The translations under genes were made by a program, and so were the position numbers. Positions 19,042-29,137 of a stretch of DNA of 64,000 nucleotides are shown here, piece by piece. The stretch is from Microbacterium dextranolyticum (lineage in GTDB: Bacteria > Actinomycetota > Actinomycetes > Actinomycetales > Microbacteriaceae): positions 558,001 through 622,000 of the forward strand of contig NZ_JAFBBR010000001.1 of assembly GCF_016907295.1 (NCBI RefSeq), read 5' to 3'. Numbering within the stretch: position 1 is the stretch's first letter; each line of letters begins with the position of its first letter. The notes under the pieces are model-generated. The model was not told the origin of the DNA, did not search any database, and worked only from the letters and a program-made list of their open reading frames with translations.

Positions 19042-19070
19042 GAGGGGGGATGCCTGAGGCATCCCCCCTC
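19042..19070 (+). terminator. Terminator after the small helical protein
   Basis: A 13-bp perfect stem (19042-19054 with 19058-19070) with a 3-nt loop carries GGATGCC and GGCATCC. A short CTCTTGG follows. It separates the small gene from the S10 promoter. Confidence 0.85.
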
Positions 19071-19136
19071 TTGGCTGTCCCAGGCTCCCTCGAGCACACC
19101 CGGGCGGTCCGCACCGCAGGCGCGACACGCCCGGGT

Positions 19137-19165
19137 TTGCGACACGCCCGGGCGCCGCGTAGACT
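19137..19165 (+). promoter_or_regulatory. Promoter of the S10 ribosomal operon
   Basis: TTGCGA (19137-19142) and TAGACT (19160-19165) are spaced by 17 nt. A 14-bp direct repeat GCGACACGCCCGGG occurs at 19122-19135 and again at 19139-19152, with a 17-nt period. The second copy overlaps the -35 box and spacer, so it could be an operator or a second polymerase contact. Confidence 0.6.
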
Positions 19166-19170
19166 AGTCA

Positions 19171-19473
19171 GGTTCCACATTCCTGCGCCGTTTCGGCATG
19201 CGCGGGATCACTGCCAGGGCAGTGCATAGGCGGCGCCACCTCGCGAGGGTCGGCGCAGGGTCCTAGGCCGCGGGCAGTAGAACAACACAATCCACCCCTT
19301 CCGCCTGGACTCAGGTGTTGCGCGTGCGCAACGAGGTGGGCTTGACATCAGAACAGTGGTGCAAGTCCCTCGAAGGCCTGGCGACAGGTTCGAGGAGGAA
19401 GTGCCCCGGCGCCACAAGCGCCCCGTGCGTCCAATGCCCGTGAGGTATGACGCGAGAAGAGAGAGAGCAGACA
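19171..19473 (+). promoter_or_regulatory. Long 5' leader of the S10 operon
   Basis: About 300 nt without a gene lie between the promoter and rpsJ. The leader is rich in potential stem-loops, for example GTTGCGC/GCGCAAC around 19317-19332 and the GCGCC/GGCGC pairs near 19230-19255. In E. coli the S10 leader is the target of L4 autoregulation. A comparable role here is an inference, because the sequence does not obviously match that leader. A TTGACA at 19342-19347 has no good -10 partner. Confidence 0.45.
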
Positions 19474-19782
19474 ATGGCGGGACAGAAGATCCGCATTCGC
19501 CTGAAGTCGTACGACCACGAGGTCATCGACACGTCGGCACGCAAGATCGTCGACACGGTGACCCGCGCGGGCGCCACGGTCGTCGGCCCCGTGCCGCTTC
19601 CGACCGAGAAGAACGTCGTGTGCGTCATCCGGTCGCCCCACAAGTACAAGGACAGCCGCGAGCACTTCGAGATGCGCACCCACAAGCGCCTGATCGACAT
19701 CATCGACCCGACGCCCAAGGCCGTCGACTCGCTGATGCGTCTCGACCTCCCGGCCGATGTCAACATCGAGATCAAGCTCTGA
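19474..19782 (+). CDS. rpsJ: 30S ribosomal protein S10
   Basis: S10 (102 residues) is a head protein of the small subunit and also the NusE transcription factor. The start [15 protein letters not shown], the central [19 protein letters not shown] and the end DVNIEIKL are characteristic. I chose ATG 19474, after the purine-rich GAGAGAGAGCAG, over an in-frame start 27 nt upstream. It leads the S10 operon, with rplC 8 nt downstream. Confidence 0.98.
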   Translation: MAGQKIRIRLKSYDHEVIDTSARKIVDTVTRAGATVVGPVPLPTEKNVVCVIRSPHKYKDSREHFEMRTHKRLIDIIDPTPKAVDSLMRLDLPADVNIEIKL

Positions 19783-19790
19783 GGTTCGAC

Positions 19791-20450
19791 ATGGCTGACA
19801 TCAACTCCAAGGTTTCCAAGGGTCTGCTCGGCACCAAGCTCGGCATGACCCAGGTCTGGGACGAGAACGGCAAGCTCGTTCCCGTCACCGTCATCGAGGT
19901 GGCCCCCAACGTGGTCACCCAGGTGCGCACGCCCGAGCGCGACGGCTACAACGCCGTCCAGATCGCCTACGGCCAGATCGACCCCCGCAAGGTCAACAAG
20001 CCGCTGACGGCTCACTTCGACGCCGCCGGCGTCACCCCTCGCCGCCACCTCACCGAGGTGCGCACGGCGGATGCCGGTGACTACAGCCTCGGCCAGGAGC
20101 TCACCGTCGACGCGACGTTCGAGGCCGGCCAGCTGGTCGACGTCGTCGGCACCAGCAAGGGCAAGGGCACCGCGGGTGTCATGAAGCGCCACAACTTCAA
20201 GGGTGTCTCCGCGTCGCACGGTGCGCACCGCAACCACCGCAAGCCCGGTTCGATCGGCGCCTCGTCGACCCCGAGCCGCGTCTTCAAGGGCATGCGCATG
20301 GCCGGCCGTATGGGTGGCGAGCGCGTGACCGTCCTCAACCTCACGGTGCACGCCGTCGACGCCGAGAAGGGTCTGCTGCTCGTCAAGGGCGCCGTCCCCG
20401 GCGCGCGCGGCCGCATCGTCTACGTCCGCAACGCAGTGAAGGGTGCCTGA
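19791..20450 (+). CDS. rplC: 50S ribosomal protein L3
   Basis: L3 (219 residues) reaches the peptidyl-transferase region of 23S rRNA and starts large-subunit assembly. Seen are the N-terminal [18 protein letters not shown], the internal [15 protein letters not shown] and [23 protein letters not shown], all signature L3 elements. ATG 19791 follows GAGG that overlaps the rpsJ stop. The stop is 2 nt from rplD, so the genes are coupled. Confidence 0.98.
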   Translation: MADINSKVSKGLLGTKLGMTQVWDENGKLVPVTVIEVAPNVVTQVRTPERDGYNAVQIAYGQIDPRKVNKPLTAHFDAAGVTPRRHLTEVRTADAGDYSLGQELTVDATFEAGQLVDVVGTSKGKGTAGVMKRHNFKGVSASHGAHRNHRKPGSIGASSTPSRVFKGMRMAGRMGGERVTVLNLTVHAVDAEKGLLLVKGAVPGARGRIVYVRNAVKGA

Positions 20451-20452
20451 AC

Positions 20453-21115
20453 ATGGCTGACTCGACTCTCGCGCTCGACGTCCTGAAGTCCGACGGCAAG
20501 AAGGTCGGCTCCGTCGAGCTGCCCGCCGCGATCTTCGACGTCAAGACGAACATCCCCCTCATCCACCAGGTCGTCGTGGCGCAGCTCGCCGCGGCTCGCC
20601 AGGGCACCCACTCGACCAAGCGTCGCGGTGAGGTCTCCGGTGCCGGCCGCAAGCCCTTCAAGCAGAAGGGCACGGGTAACGCCCGTCAGGGCTCGATCCG
20701 CGCGCCGCACATGACCGGCGGTGGCATCGTCCACGGCCCGAAGCCGCGCGACTACTCGCAGCGCACCCCCAAGAAGATGATCGCCGCCGCCCTGCTGGGT
20801 GCGATCAGCGACCGCGCTCGCGGTGGACGCCTGCACGTCGTCGACTCGTTCGGCATCGAGGGAACCCCCTCGACGAAGGCCGCCGCGGCGGTCCTCGCCC
20901 AGCTCGCTCCGACCAAGAACGTCATGGTCGTCATCGAGCGCGGCGACGAGCTCACCCTCAAGAGCATCCGCAACCTCGGCTACGTCCACGTGCTCGAGGT
21001 CGGCCAGCTCAACGCCTACGACGTGCTCGTCTCGGACGACATCGTCTTCACCAAGGCCGCCTACGACGCGTTCGTCGCTGCGAAGGCCGGCGCCACCGAG
21101 GAGGTCTCGGCATGA
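20453..21115 (+). CDS. rplD: 50S ribosomal protein L4
   Basis: L4 (220 residues) lines the exit tunnel with a long loop. The loop region [20 protein letters not shown] and the following [25 protein letters not shown] are diagnostic. In enteric bacteria L4 represses its own operon through the leader and RNA polymerase. A similar role here is open. The last codons overlap the rplW start by 4 nt (ATGA). Confidence 0.98.
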   Translation: MADSTLALDVLKSDGKKVGSVELPAAIFDVKTNIPLIHQVVVAQLAAARQGTHSTKRRGEVSGAGRKPFKQKGTGNARQGSIRAPHMTGGGIVHGPKPRDYSQRTPKKMIAAALLGAISDRARGGRLHVVDSFGIEGTPSTKAAAAVLAQLAPTKNVMVVIERGDELTLKSIRNLGYVHVLEVGQLNAYDVLVSDDIVFTKAAYDAFVAAKAGATEEVSA

Positions 21116-21423
21116 CCACTGCGAACGTCTCCCTGAACAAGGACCCGCGCGACATCATCCTGAAGCCGGTGGTTTCGGAGAAGAGCTACGGCCTGATCGA
21201 CGAGGGCAAGTACACCTTCCTCGTGGACCCGCGTGCCTCGAAGACCGAGATCAAGCTCGCCATCGAGAAGATCTTCGGCGTCAAGGTCGCCGCGGTCAAC
21301 ACGCTCAACCGCGCGGGCAAGGCCCGTCGCACCCGCTTCGGCATCGGCAAGCGCAAGGACACCAAGCGCGCCATCGTCACGCTGAAGTCGGGCACCATCG
21401 ACATCTTCACGGCCGTCGGCTGA
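21112..21423 (+). CDS. rplW: 50S ribosomal protein L23
   Basis: L23 (103 residues) sits at the tunnel exit and docks trigger factor, SRP and SecYEG. The motif [13 protein letters not shown] at the N terminus, then [26 protein letters not shown] and the basic [16 protein letters not shown] loop, fit the family. The start overlaps rplD by 4 nt, indicating translational coupling. Confidence 0.98.
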   Translation: MTTANVSLNKDPRDIILKPVVSEKSYGLIDEGKYTFLVDPRASKTEIKLAIEKIFGVKVAAVNTLNRAGKARRTRFGIGKRKDTKRAIVTLKSGTIDIFTAVG

Positions 21424-21448
21424 CAGCTGGGATAGAGGACAACACACC

Positions 21449-22288
21449 ATGGCTATTCGCAAGTACAAGCCCACGACCCCGGGTCGCCGCGGTTCGTCGG
21501 TGGCCGACTTCGCCGAGATCACGCGATCGACGCCCGAGAAGTCGCTGCTGCGCCCGCTGTCCAAGACCGGTGGTCGCAACAACCAGGGTCGCATCACGAC
21601 GCGTCACATCGGTGGCGGTCACAAGCGTCAGTACCGTGTCATCGACTTCCGTCGCAACGACAAGGACGGCATCGACGCGAAGGTCGCTCACATCGAGTAC
21701 GACCCCAACCGCACCGCGCGCATCGCGCTGCTGCACTACGCCGACGGCGAGAAGCGCTACATCCTGGCTCCCGCCAAGCTGGCGCAGGGCGACGTCGTCG
21801 AGTCGGGCCCCTCGGCCGACATCAAGCCGGGCAACAACCTGCCGCTGAAGAACATCCCGACCGGTACGGTCATCCACGCCATCGAGCTCCGCCCCGGCGG
21901 CGGCGCGAAGATGGCGCGTTCGGCGGGCGCCTCGGTGCGTCTCGTCGCCAAGGACGGCCCCTACGCCCAGCTGCGTCTGCCCTCGGGTGAGATCCGCAAC
22001 GTCGATGCGCGCTGCCGCGCGACCATCGGCGAGGTCGGCAACGCCGAGCAGTCGAACATCAACTGGGGCAAGGCCGGCCGCATGCGCTGGAAGGGCGTGC
22101 GCCCGACCGTCCGTGGCGTCGCCATGAACCCGGTCGACCACCCGCACGGTGGTGGTGAGGGCAAGACGTCCGGTGGACGTCACCCCGTCACTCCTTGGGG
22201 TCAGGCGGAGGGTCGTACCCGCCACCCCAACAAGGAGAGCGACAAGTACATCGTCCGTCGTCGCAACGCCGGCAAGAAGCGCAAGTAG
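21449..22288 (+). CDS. rplB: 50S ribosomal protein L2
   Basis: L2 (279 residues) binds 23S rRNA near the peptidyl-transferase centre and helps subunit joining. The N-terminal [32 protein letters not shown], and the C-terminal [11 protein letters not shown] with the conserved histidine required for activity are all present. A ribosome site AGAGGA precedes ATG 21449, 25 nt after rplW. Confidence 0.98.
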   Translation: MAIRKYKPTTPGRRGSSVADFAEITRSTPEKSLLRPLSKTGGRNNQGRITTRHIGGGHKRQYRVIDFRRNDKDGIDAKVAHIEYDPNRTARIALLHYADGEKRYILAPAKLAQGDVVESGPSADIKPGNNLPLKNIPTGTVIHAIELRPGGGAKMARSAGASVRLVAKDGPYAQLRLPSGEIRNVDARCRATIGEVGNAEQSNINWGKAGRMRWKGVRPTVRGVAMNPVDHPHGGGEGKTSGGRHPVTPWGQAEGRTRHPNKESDKYIVRRRNAGKKRK

Positions 22289-22300
22289 GAGTAGAGGAAG

Positions 22301-22582
22301 ATGCCTCGCAGCCTGAAGAAGGGCCCCTTCGTCGACGAGCACCTGCTCCGCAAGGTCGCCTCGCAGAACGAAGCCGGTACCAAGAACGTCATCAAGACCT
22401 GGTCGCGCCGCTCGATGATCATCCCGGCGATGCTGGGTCACACGATCGCCGTGCACGACGGACGCAAGCACATCCCCGTGTTCGTGTCCGAGACCATGGT
22501 CGGCCACAAGCTGGGCGAGTTCGCGCCCACCCGCACCTTCCGCGGCCACGTGAAGGACGACAAGAAGGGTCGCCGCCGCTGA
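22301..22582 (+). CDS. rpsS: 30S ribosomal protein S19
   Basis: S19 (93 residues) binds 16S rRNA in the head with S13. [15 protein letters not shown] at the start, [21 protein letters not shown], and [15 protein letters not shown] are the family signatures. The start follows GTAGAGGAAG, 12 nt after rplB. Confidence 0.98.
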   Translation: MPRSLKKGPFVDEHLLRKVASQNEAGTKNVIKTWSRRSMIIPAMLGHTIAVHDGRKHIPVFVSETMVGHKLGEFAPTRTFRGHVKDDKKGRRR

Positions 22583-22621
22583 CGCGGTGGTGATCCTGGA
22601 GAGGACTAGAGGAGGAGAGAC

Positions 22622-23014
22622 ATGGTGGATTCCATCGCACGCGTCAAGCACATTCGCGTGACCCCTCAGAAGGCTCGTCGTGTCGTCGCGCTCATCAAGG
22701 GCAAGCAGGCTCAGGAGGCTCTCGCCATCCTGAAGTTCGCCCCGCAGAGCGCCAGCGAGCCGATCTACAAGCTCGTCGAGTCTGCGGTCGCCAACGCTCG
22801 CGTGAAGGCGGACAAGGACGGCGAGTTCCTGGACGAGCAGGACCTGTACGTGCGCAACGCGTACGTCGACGAGGGCTCGACGCTCAAGCGTTTCCGGCCC
22901 CGCGCCCAGGGCCGTGCGTTCCAGATCAAGAAGCGCACGAGCCACATCACCGTCGAGCTCGCGACCCCCGAGGTCGCCGAAGCAGCCGGCACCAGCAAGA
23001 AGGCGAGCAAGTAA
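22622..23014 (+). CDS. rplV: 50S ribosomal protein L22
   Basis: L22 (130 residues) extends a beta hairpin into the exit tunnel where macrolides act. Seen are [20 protein letters not shown], the middle SAVANARVK segment and the hairpin tip [35 protein letters not shown] lies directly before ATG 22622. The last A of the stop is the first base of rpsC. Confidence 0.98.
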   Translation: MVDSIARVKHIRVTPQKARRVVALIKGKQAQEALAILKFAPQSASEPIYKLVESAVANARVKADKDGEFLDEQDLYVRNAYVDEGSTLKRFRPRAQGRAFQIKKRTSHITVELATPEVAEAAGTSKKASK

Positions 23015-23774
23015 TGGGACAGAAGGTCAACCCGTACGGCTTCCGCCTCGGCATCACGACCGACCACGTGTCGCGTTGGTTCTCGGACTCGACCAAGCCC
23101 GGCCAGCGTTACGCCGACTACGTCGCCGAGGACATCAAGATCCGCAAGCTCCTGCAGACGCAGCTCGACCGCGCCGGTGTGTCCGGCATCGAGATCGAGC
23201 GCACCCGTGACCGCGTCCGCGTCGACATCCACACCGCCCGTCCGGGCATCGTGATCGGTCGTCGTGGCGCCGAGGCCGAGCGCATCCGCGCCGACCTCGA
23301 GAAGCTCACGGGCAAGCAGATCCAGCTGAACATCCTCGAGGTGAAGAACCCCGAGGCCGACGCTCAGCTGGTCGCCCAGGGCATCGCCGAGCAGCTCACC
23401 GCCCGCGTGGCGTTCCGCCGCGCGATGCGCAAGGGTCTGCAGGGCGCGCAGCGCGCCGGCGCCAAGGGTATCCGCATCCAGGTCTCGGGTCGCCTCGGCG
23501 GCGCCGAGATGAGCCGGTCGGAGTTCTACCGCGACGGTCGTGTGCCCCTGCACACGCTGCGCGCGAACATCGACTACGGCTTCTACGAGGCCAAGACCAC
23601 CTTCGGCCGTATCGGTGTGAAGGTCTGGATCTACAAGGGCGATCTGACGGCCAAGGAGCTCGCTCGCGAGCAGGCCAACGCCCCCAAGGCGCCGCGTGGT
23701 CGTGACGACCGTGGTGGCGACCGTCGTCGCGGCCCCCGCAACGAGGCCCCCGTCGCAGAAGGAGCGTCTGCCTG

Positions 23775-23775
<1 letters not shown>
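23014..23775 (+). CDS. rpsC: 30S ribosomal protein S3
   Basis: S3 (253 residues) lies at the mRNA entry channel. The type II KH domain motif [21 protein letters not shown] and the C-terminal [33 protein letters not shown] are clear. Beyond about residue 220 there is an Arg/Gly/Asp-rich tail that is longer than the E. coli protein. The genes on both sides overlap it by one base (TAATG and TGATG). Confidence 0.98.
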
Positions 23776-24193
<418 letters not shown>

Positions 24194-24194
<1 letters not shown>

Positions 24195-24508
24195 TGGCTG
24201 TCGGAACCAAGACGCTCGCACCGAGCGAGCTCGACACGTTCGAGGACCAGCGCCTCGTCGAGGAGCTGCGCAAGGCCAAGGAAGAGCTGTTCAACCTGCG
24301 CTTCCAGTCGGCCACCGGCCAGCTCGAGAGCCACGGCCGCATCCGTGCGGTCAAGCGCGACATCGCGCGGCTCTACACCGTGATCCGTGAGCGCGAGCTC
24401 GGCATCCGTGCCACGCCCGCGCCCGCCGAGGTTGCGACGAAGGCGAAGAAGACGAAGGCCAAGAAGGCGGATGCCGCCGACGAGGCCGTGAAGGAAGAGG
24501 CTGAGTAA
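24194..24508 (+). CDS. rpmC: 50S ribosomal protein L29
   Basis: L29 binds near the tunnel exit next to L23. The core [23 protein letters not shown] and [20 protein letters not shown] fit the family. At 104 residues it is much longer than the usual 60-70: about 30 C-terminal residues are an Ala/Lys/Glu tail. I chose ATG 24194, which overlaps the rplP stop by one base, over an in-frame start well inside rplP. Confidence 0.97.
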
Positions 24509-24852
24509 TGGCCACCACGAAGAAGGCCGCCGAGGCGGTCGTCGAGGCGACCGAGCAGGCCGGGCACGAGCACGGCGCGCACGACGTGCGCGACGCGGAT
24601 GCCCGTGGCTACCGCAAGGCCCGTCGCGGTTACGTCGTCAGCGACAAGATGGACAAGACCATCGTCGTCGAGGTCGAGGACCGCGTGAAGCACCCGCTGT
24701 ACGGCAAGGTCATCCGTCGTACGTCGAAGGTGAAGGCCCACGACGAGCAGAACTCCGCCGGCATCGGCGACCTCGTGCTCATCAACGAGACCCGTCCGCT
24801 GAGCGCCACGAAGCGCTGGCGTCTGGTCGAGATCCTCGAGAAGGCCAAGTAA
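24508..24852 (+). CDS. rpsQ: 30S ribosomal protein S17
   Basis: S17 (114 residues) is a primary 16S rRNA binder of the body. The OB-fold core starts at [22 protein letters not shown] and continues through [26 protein letters not shown]. About 38 N-terminal residues rich in Ala/Glu/His/Asp precede the core and are absent from E. coli S17. The start overlaps the rpmC stop by one base. Confidence 0.97.
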   Translation: MATTKKAAEAVVEATEQAGHEHGAHDVRDADARGYRKARRGYVVSDKMDKTIVVEVEDRVKHPLYGKVIRRTSKVKAHDEQNSAGIGDLVLINETRPLSATKRWRLVEILEKAK

Positions 24853-24886
24853 GGCCTCGGCCTTCTTGGAACCCAAGGAGTAACAA

Positions 24887-25255
24887 GTGATTCAGACAGA
24901 GTCCCGCCTCAAGGTCGCCGACAACACCGGCGCCAAGGAGCTGCTCACGATCCGCGTGCTCGGTGGCTCGAACCGCCGCTACGCCGGCGTGGGCGACATC
25001 ATCGTGGCGACCGTCAAGGACGCGATCCCCGGCGGCAACGTCAAGAAGGGTGATGTGGTCAAGGCCGTCATCGTCCGCACCGTCAAGCAGACCCGTCGTC
25101 CCGACGGGTCCTACATCAAGTTCGACGAGAACGCGGCCGTGATCCTGAAGAACGACGGGGAGCCCCGCGGCACCCGCATCTTCGGCCCGGTCGGTCGTGA
25201 GCTTCGCGACAAGAAGTTCATGAAGATCGTCTCGCTCGCACCGGAGGTGATCTGA
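24887..25255 (+). CDS. rplN: 50S ribosomal protein L14
   Basis: L14 (122 residues) forms intersubunit bridges and contacts the silencing factor RsfS. Typical stretches are [58 protein letters not shown] and the end [10 protein letters not shown]. The start is GTG with AAGGAG upstream, 34 nt after rpsQ. rplX follows by 4 nt. Confidence 0.98.
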   Translation: MIQTESRLKVADNTGAKELLTIRVLGGSNRRYAGVGDIIVATVKDAIPGGNVKKGDVVKAVIVRTVKQTRRPDGSYIKFDENAAVILKNDGEPRGTRIFGPVGRELRDKKFMKIVSLAPEVI

Positions 25256-25259
25256 CCGC

Positions 25260-25619
25260 ATGGCCAAGATCAAGAAGGGTGACCTCGTCCAGGTCATCAC
25301 TGGCAAGAAGCAGGACAAGGGCGGCGACCGCGGCAAGCAGGGCAAGGTCCTCGACGTTCTCGTCGAGCAGAACCGCGTCATCGTCGAGGGCGTCAACTAC
25401 GTCACCAAGCACACGCGCGTGGGTCAGACCCAGCGCGGCACGAAGACGGGCGGCATCGAGACGATGGAAGCCCCGATCCACATCTCCAACGTCGCCGTCG
25501 TCGACCCCTCGACCAAGAAGCCGACCCGCGTCGGTCACCGCGTCGAGGAGCAGACGAAGGACGGCGTGAAGCGCACCGTCCGCGTGCGCTACGCGAAGAA
25601 GAGCGGTAAGGACCTCTGA
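25260..25619 (+). CDS. rplX: 50S ribosomal protein L24
   Basis: L24 (119 residues) is an assembly initiator near the tunnel exit. A KOW-type opening [20 protein letters not shown], then [12 protein letters not shown] and the basic C terminus are family features. The stop TGA shares one base with the ATG of rplE. Confidence 0.97.
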   Translation: MAKIKKGDLVQVITGKKQDKGGDRGKQGKVLDVLVEQNRVIVEGVNYVTKHTRVGQTQRGTKTGGIETMEAPIHISNVAVVDPSTKKPTRVGHRVEEQTKDGVKRTVRVRYAKKSGKDL

Positions 25620-26209
25620 TGAGCACCACCACTGCCACGGAGACTGGCAAAATCCAGCCCCGTTTGAAGCAGAAGTACCAGGCCGAGATCCGCAAGGCCC
25701 TGCAGGAGGAGTTCGGCTACTCGAACGTCATGCAGATCCCCGGGATCGTCAAGGTCGTCGTGAACACGGGTGTCGGCGAGGCGGCTCGTGACTCCAAGGT
25801 GATCGATGGTGCGGTCGAGGACCTCACCAAGATCACGGGTCAGAAGCCCATCGTCACCAAGGCCCGCAAGTCCATCGCGCAGTTCAAGCTGCGCGAGGGT
25901 CAGCCCATCGGCGCGCACGTCACCCTCCGCGGCGACCGCGCGTGGGAGTTCCTGGACCGTCTCGTGACGCTGGCGCTGCCCCGCATCCGCGACTTCCGGG
26001 GCCTGTCGCCCAAGCAGTTCGACGGCAACGGCAACTACACCTTCGGTCTCCAGGAGCAGTCCGTGTTCCACGAGATCAACCAGGACAAGATCGACCGCGT
26101 CCGCGGCTTCGACATCACCGTCGTCACGACGGCGAAGACGGATGCCGAGGGCCGTTCGCTCCTGCGCCAGATCGGCTTCCCCTTCCAGACGGAAGACGCC
26201 AAGGCGTAA
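25619..26209 (+). CDS. rplE: 50S ribosomal protein L5
   Basis: L5 (196 residues) binds 5S rRNA and the P-site t[40 protein letters not shown] and [14 protein letters not shown] are characteristic. The next gene is rpsH, 65 nt downstream. The rpsN gene usually found between them in many bacteria is absent. Confidence 0.98.
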   Translation: MSTTTATETGKIQPRLKQKYQAEIRKALQEEFGYSNVMQIPGIVKVVVNTGVGEAARDSKVIDGAVEDLTKITGQKPIVTKARKSIAQFKLREGQPIGAHVTLRGDRAWEFLDRLVTLALPRIRDFRGLSPKQFDGNGNYTFGLQEQSVFHEINQDKIDRVRGFDITVVTTAKTDAEGRSLLRQIGFPFQTEDAKA

Positions 26210-26223
26210 CCACCTCAAGAAGG

Positions 26224-26248
26224 TCGGATGTCGTGTAACGGCATCCGA
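26224..26248 (+). promoter_or_regulatory. Small hairpin in the rplE-rpsH gap
   Basis: TCGGATG (26224-26230) pairs with CATCCGA (26242-26248) in the 65-nt gap where rpsN is often located. It may be a minor attenuator or processing site. Confidence 0.4.
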
Positions 26249-26274
26249 AACCACGTGAACAAAGGAAACAAGAC

Positions 26275-26673
26275 ATGACGATGACAGACCCGGTCGCAGA
26301 CATGCTGACCCGTCTGCGCAACGCGAACTCGGCGCACCACGACACCGTGTCGCTGCCGAGCTCCAAGCTCAAGACCCACATCGCCGAGATCCTCCAGCAG
26401 GAGGGCTACATCTCCTCCTGGGAGGTCTCGGACGCCCGCGTCGGCCAGACGCTGACCCTCACGCTGAAGTACGGCCCGAACCGCGAGCGGTCGATCGCCG
26501 GCATCAAGCGCGTCTCCAAGCCGGGTCTGCGCGTGTACGCACGCTCGACCGAGATCCCCACGGTTCTCGGCGGCCTCGGCGTCGCGATCTTGTCCACCTC
26601 CTCCGGTCTCCTCACGGACCGTCAGGCCGAGCAGAAGGGCGTGGGTGGGGAAGTCCTCGCCTACGTGTGGTGA
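26275..26673 (+). CDS. rpsH: 30S ribosomal protein S8
   Basis: S8 (132 residues) binds the central 16S domain and in E. coli is the spc-operon repressor. [21 protein letters not shown] at the start and the C-terminal VPT-type strand [27 protein letters not shown] are diagnostic. An AAAGGAAAC ribosome site precedes ATG 26275. Confidence 0.98.
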   Translation: MTMTDPVADMLTRLRNANSAHHDTVSLPSSKLKTHIAEILQQEGYISSWEVSDARVGQTLTLTLKYGPNRERSIAGIKRVSKPGLRVYARSTEIPTVLGGLGVAILSTSSGLLTDRQAEQKGVGGEVLAYVW

Positions 26674-26679
26674 TCTGAC

Positions 26680-27216
26680 ATGTCGCGTATCGGACGCCTG
26701 CCCATCGACATCCCCGCCGGCGTGACCGTTTCGGTCGCCGGCCAGGACGTCTCCGTCAAGGGCCCCAAGGGCGAGCTCGCGCTCACCGTGGCCAAGCCCA
26801 TCGAGGTCAAGGTCGAGGAGGGCCAGGTTCTGGTCTCCCGTCCCGACGACGAGCGCGAGTCGCGTTCGCTGCACGGGCTCACCCGCACCCTGATCAGCAA
26901 CAACATCATCGGCGTCACCGAGGGCTACACCAAGGGCCTCGAGGTCGTCGGCACCGGTTACCGCGTCGCGCAGAAGGGTGCGGCCGTCGAGTTCGCGCTC
27001 GGCTTCTCGCACCCGGTGCTGATCGAGCCCCCGGCCGGCATCACGCTGACCGTCGAGGGCAACAACAAGGTCACCGTCAGCGGTATCTCGAAGCAGGCGG
27101 TCGGCGAGGCCGCTGCGAACATCCGCAAGATCCGCAAGCCCGAGCCCTACAAGGGCAAGGGTGTGCGGTACGCCGGCGAGGTCGTTCGCCGCAAGGCCGG
27201 AAAGAGTGGTAAGTGA
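26680..27216 (+). CDS. rplF: 50S ribosomal protein L6
   Basis: L6 (178 residues) lies near the factor-binding site. [38 protein letters not shown] and the C-terminal [15 protein letters not shown] are standard. It starts 6 nt after rpsH, and its stop lies within the start region of rplR. Confidence 0.98.
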   Translation: MSRIGRLPIDIPAGVTVSVAGQDVSVKGPKGELALTVAKPIEVKVEEGQVLVSRPDDERESRSLHGLTRTLISNNIIGVTEGYTKGLEVVGTGYRVAQKGAAVEFALGFSHPVLIEPPAGITLTVEGNNKVTVSGISKQAVGEAAANIRKIRKPEPYKGKGVRYAGEVVRRKAGKSGK

Positions 27217-27218
27217 TC

Positions 27219-27578
27219 ATGGCTGTCACATCGAAGAGCGACGCTCGTACGCGTCGTCACCTGCGCCTGCGCAAGAAGATCGTGGGCACCGAGGCGCGTC
27301 CGCGCCTGGTCGTCACCCGTTCGGCCCGCCACGTGTTCGTCCAGCTCGTGGACGACAGCAAGGGCCACACCGTGGCCTCCGCCTCGACGCTCGAGGCGGA
27401 CCTGCGTGGGTTCGACGGCGACAAGACCGCCAAGGCCCGCAAGGTCGGCGAGCTGGTCGCTGAGCGCGCCAAGGCTGCCGGCGTCTCGGACGTCGTGTTC
27501 GACCGCGGCGGCAACCGCTACGCGGGCCGCGTGGCAGCGATTGCGGACGGCGCCCGCGAAGGAGGTCTGAACCTGTGA
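27219..27578 (+). CDS. rplR: 50S ribosomal protein L18
   Basis: L18 (119 residues from ATG 27219) binds 5S rRNA with L5. [37 protein letters not shown] and [27 protein letters not shown] are signature stretches. A GTG at 27213 in the same frame overlaps the rplF stop (GTGA) and would add two residues; both starts are plausible. The stop overlaps the rpsE GTG start by 4 nt. Confidence 0.97.
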   Translation: MAVTSKSDARTRRHLRLRKKIVGTEARPRLVVTRSARHVFVQLVDDSKGHTVASASTLEADLRGFDGDKTAKARKVGELVAERAKAAGVSDVVFDRGGNRYAGRVAAIADGAREGGLNL

Positions 27579-28270
27579 GCGATGCAACTGCTCAGAATGT
27601 GGAGAACGAAGTGACCGGAGAGACGGCACCCGTCGAGGCGCCTGCTGCCGAGGCGCCCGTCGAGCGCGAGCGCGAGCCCCGTCGGGGCGGCCGCGAGCGC
27701 AGCCAGACCCGCGACCGCGGTGGTCGCGACGCCGAGAAGAGCCAGTTCCTCGAGCGCGTCGTCACCATCAACCGCGTGTCGAAGGTCGTCAAGGGCGGTC
27801 GCCGCTTCAGCTTCACGGCGCTCGTCGTCGTGGGTGACGGCAACGGTCTGGTCGGTGTCGGCTACGGCAAGGCGCGTGAGGTTCCCCTCGCCATCTCCAA
27901 GGGTGTCGAAGAGGCCAAGCGCAACTTCTTCCGCGTTCCCCGCTCCGGCTCGTCCATCCCGCACCCCGTGCAGGGTGAGGCCGCTGCCGGCGTCGTGCTG
28001 CTGCGTCCCGCGGCTGCCGGTACCGGTGTCATCGCCGGCGGTCCGGTTCGCGCCGTGCTCGAGTGCGCCGGCATCCACGATGTCCTGTCGAAGTCCCTCG
28101 GCTCGTCGAACACGATCAACATCGTGCACGCGACCGTCGCGGCGCTGAAGCAGCTCGAGGAGCCCCGTGCCGTCGCCGCCCGTCGTGGTCTCGACTTCGA
28201 CCAGGTGGCTCCGGCCCGTCTGATCCGTGCCGAGGCCGACGCCCTGGCCGCTGCAAAGGGAGGTGCCTGA
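27575..28270 (+). CDS. rpsE: 30S ribosomal protein S5
   Basis: S5 governs mRNA entry and decoding accuracy. The dsRBD-like core begins near residue 55 ([20 protein letters not shown]), and the second domain shows [18 protein letters not shown] and the SKSLGSSN loop. The 231 residues exceed the usual ~165 because of a 50-residue acidic then Arg-rich N-terminal extension and a short tail. The GTG start at 27575 has GGAGG 9 nt upstream and overlaps rplR by 4 nt. Confidence 0.97.
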   Translation: MSDATAQNVENEVTGETAPVEAPAAEAPVEREREPRRGGRERSQTRDRGGRDAEKSQFLERVVTINRVSKVVKGGRRFSFTALVVVGDGNGLVGVGYGKAREVPLAISKGVEEAKRNFFRVPRSGSSIPHPVQGEAAAGVVLLRPAAAGTGVIAGGPVRAVLECAGIHDVLSKSLGSSNTINIVHATVAALKQLEEPRAVAARRGLDFDQVAPARLIRAEADALAAAKGGA

Positions 28271-28455
28271 TGGCTGCGCGCCTCAAGGTGACCCAGGTCA
28301 AGTCCAAGGTGAGCGAGAAGCAGAACCAGCGTGACACGCTGCGCTCGCTCGGTCTGAAGCGGATCGGCGACTCGGTCGTCCGTCCCGACGACGCGCAGAC
28401 GCGCGGCTACGTCAAGACCGTCGCTCACCTCGTCAAGGTTGAGGAGATCGACTGA
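28270..28455 (+). CDS. rpmD: 50S ribosomal protein L30
   Basis: L30 is a small two-helix, three-strand protein (61 residues). [20 protein letters not shown] and [16 protein letters not shown] match the family. ATG 28270 shares one base with the rpsE stop, and its own stop shares one base with rplO. An in-frame start at 28063 is inside rpsE and is rejected. Confidence 0.97.
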   Translation: MAARLKVTQVKSKVSEKQNQRDTLRSLGLKRIGDSVVRPDDAQTRGYVKTVAHLVKVEEID

Positions 28456-29006
28456 TGGCCGAGAAGGCTGAGAAGGCGACCGAAGAGGTCGTCGAGAAGA
28501 AGGCTGCCGCCAAGAAGCCGGCTGCCAAGAAGGCGCCCGCGAAGAAGGCCGACGCCGCCGCGTCGCGTCCCGGCGTGCTGAAGGTGCACCACCTGCGCCC
28601 GGTTCCCGGCGCCAACACCGCCAAGACCCGCGTGGGCCGCGGTGAGGGCTCGAAGGGTAAGACCTCGGGCCGTGGTACCAAGGGCACGAAGGCCCGCTAC
28701 CAGGTGAAGGTCGGCTTCGAGGGTGGGCAGATGCCCCTCCACATGCGGACGCCGAAGCTGCGCGGGTTCAAGAACCCGTTCCGCGTCGAGTACCAGGTGG
28801 TCAACCTCGACAAGCTCGCGGAGCTCTACCCCAACGGTGGCGACGTCACCGTCGGCGACCTCGTCGCCAAGGGCGCGGTGCGCAAGAACGAGAAGGTCAA
28901 GGTGCTCGGCACCGGCGACATCTCGGTGAAGCTCACCGTCGCTGTCGACAAGGTCTCGGGTTCGGCCGAGCAGAAGATCGTCGCCGCCGGCGGTTCGATC
29001 AAGTAA
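28455..29006 (+). CDS. rplO: 50S ribosomal protein L15
   Basis: L15 (183 residues) is a late-assembly protein. After a 40-residue Ala/Lys/Glu N-terminal extension the core reads [34 protein letters not shown], with [20 protein letters not shown] further on. The extension resembles histone-H1-like Ala/Lys segments and is not in E. coli L15. A large hairpin immediately follows, so secY may be expressed partly on its own. Confidence 0.97.
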   Translation: MAEKAEKATEEVVEKKAAAKKPAAKKAPAKKADAAASRPGVLKVHHLRPVPGANTAKTRVGRGEGSKGKTSGRGTKGTKARYQVKVGFEGGQMPLHMRTPKLRGFKNPFRVEYQVVNLDKLAELYPNGGDVTVGDLVAKGAVRKNEKVKVLGTGDISVKLTVAVDKVSGSAEQKIVAAGGSIK

Positions 29007-29014
29007 GTCCACGG

Positions 29015-29065
29015 CAGGGGCCGGCACATCATCCCGAGTCATTCGGGATCCGGTGCCGGCCCCTG
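29015..29065 (+). terminator. Two-stage hairpin between rplO and secY
   Basis: Outer 13-bp arms (29015-29027 with 29053-29065) and inner 8-bp arms (29031-29038 with 29042-29049) form a long interrupted stem 9 nt after rplO. It is the strongest hairpin inside the S10-spc block and probably attenuates read-through into secY-adk-map. Confidence 0.8.
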
Positions 29066-29137
29066 TTGCCGTACTCTGGGAGACGGTGTCCCCGGTCCCG
29101 GCCGGCTGGAACCGCCCGACCACTGGAGGAAATCCCC

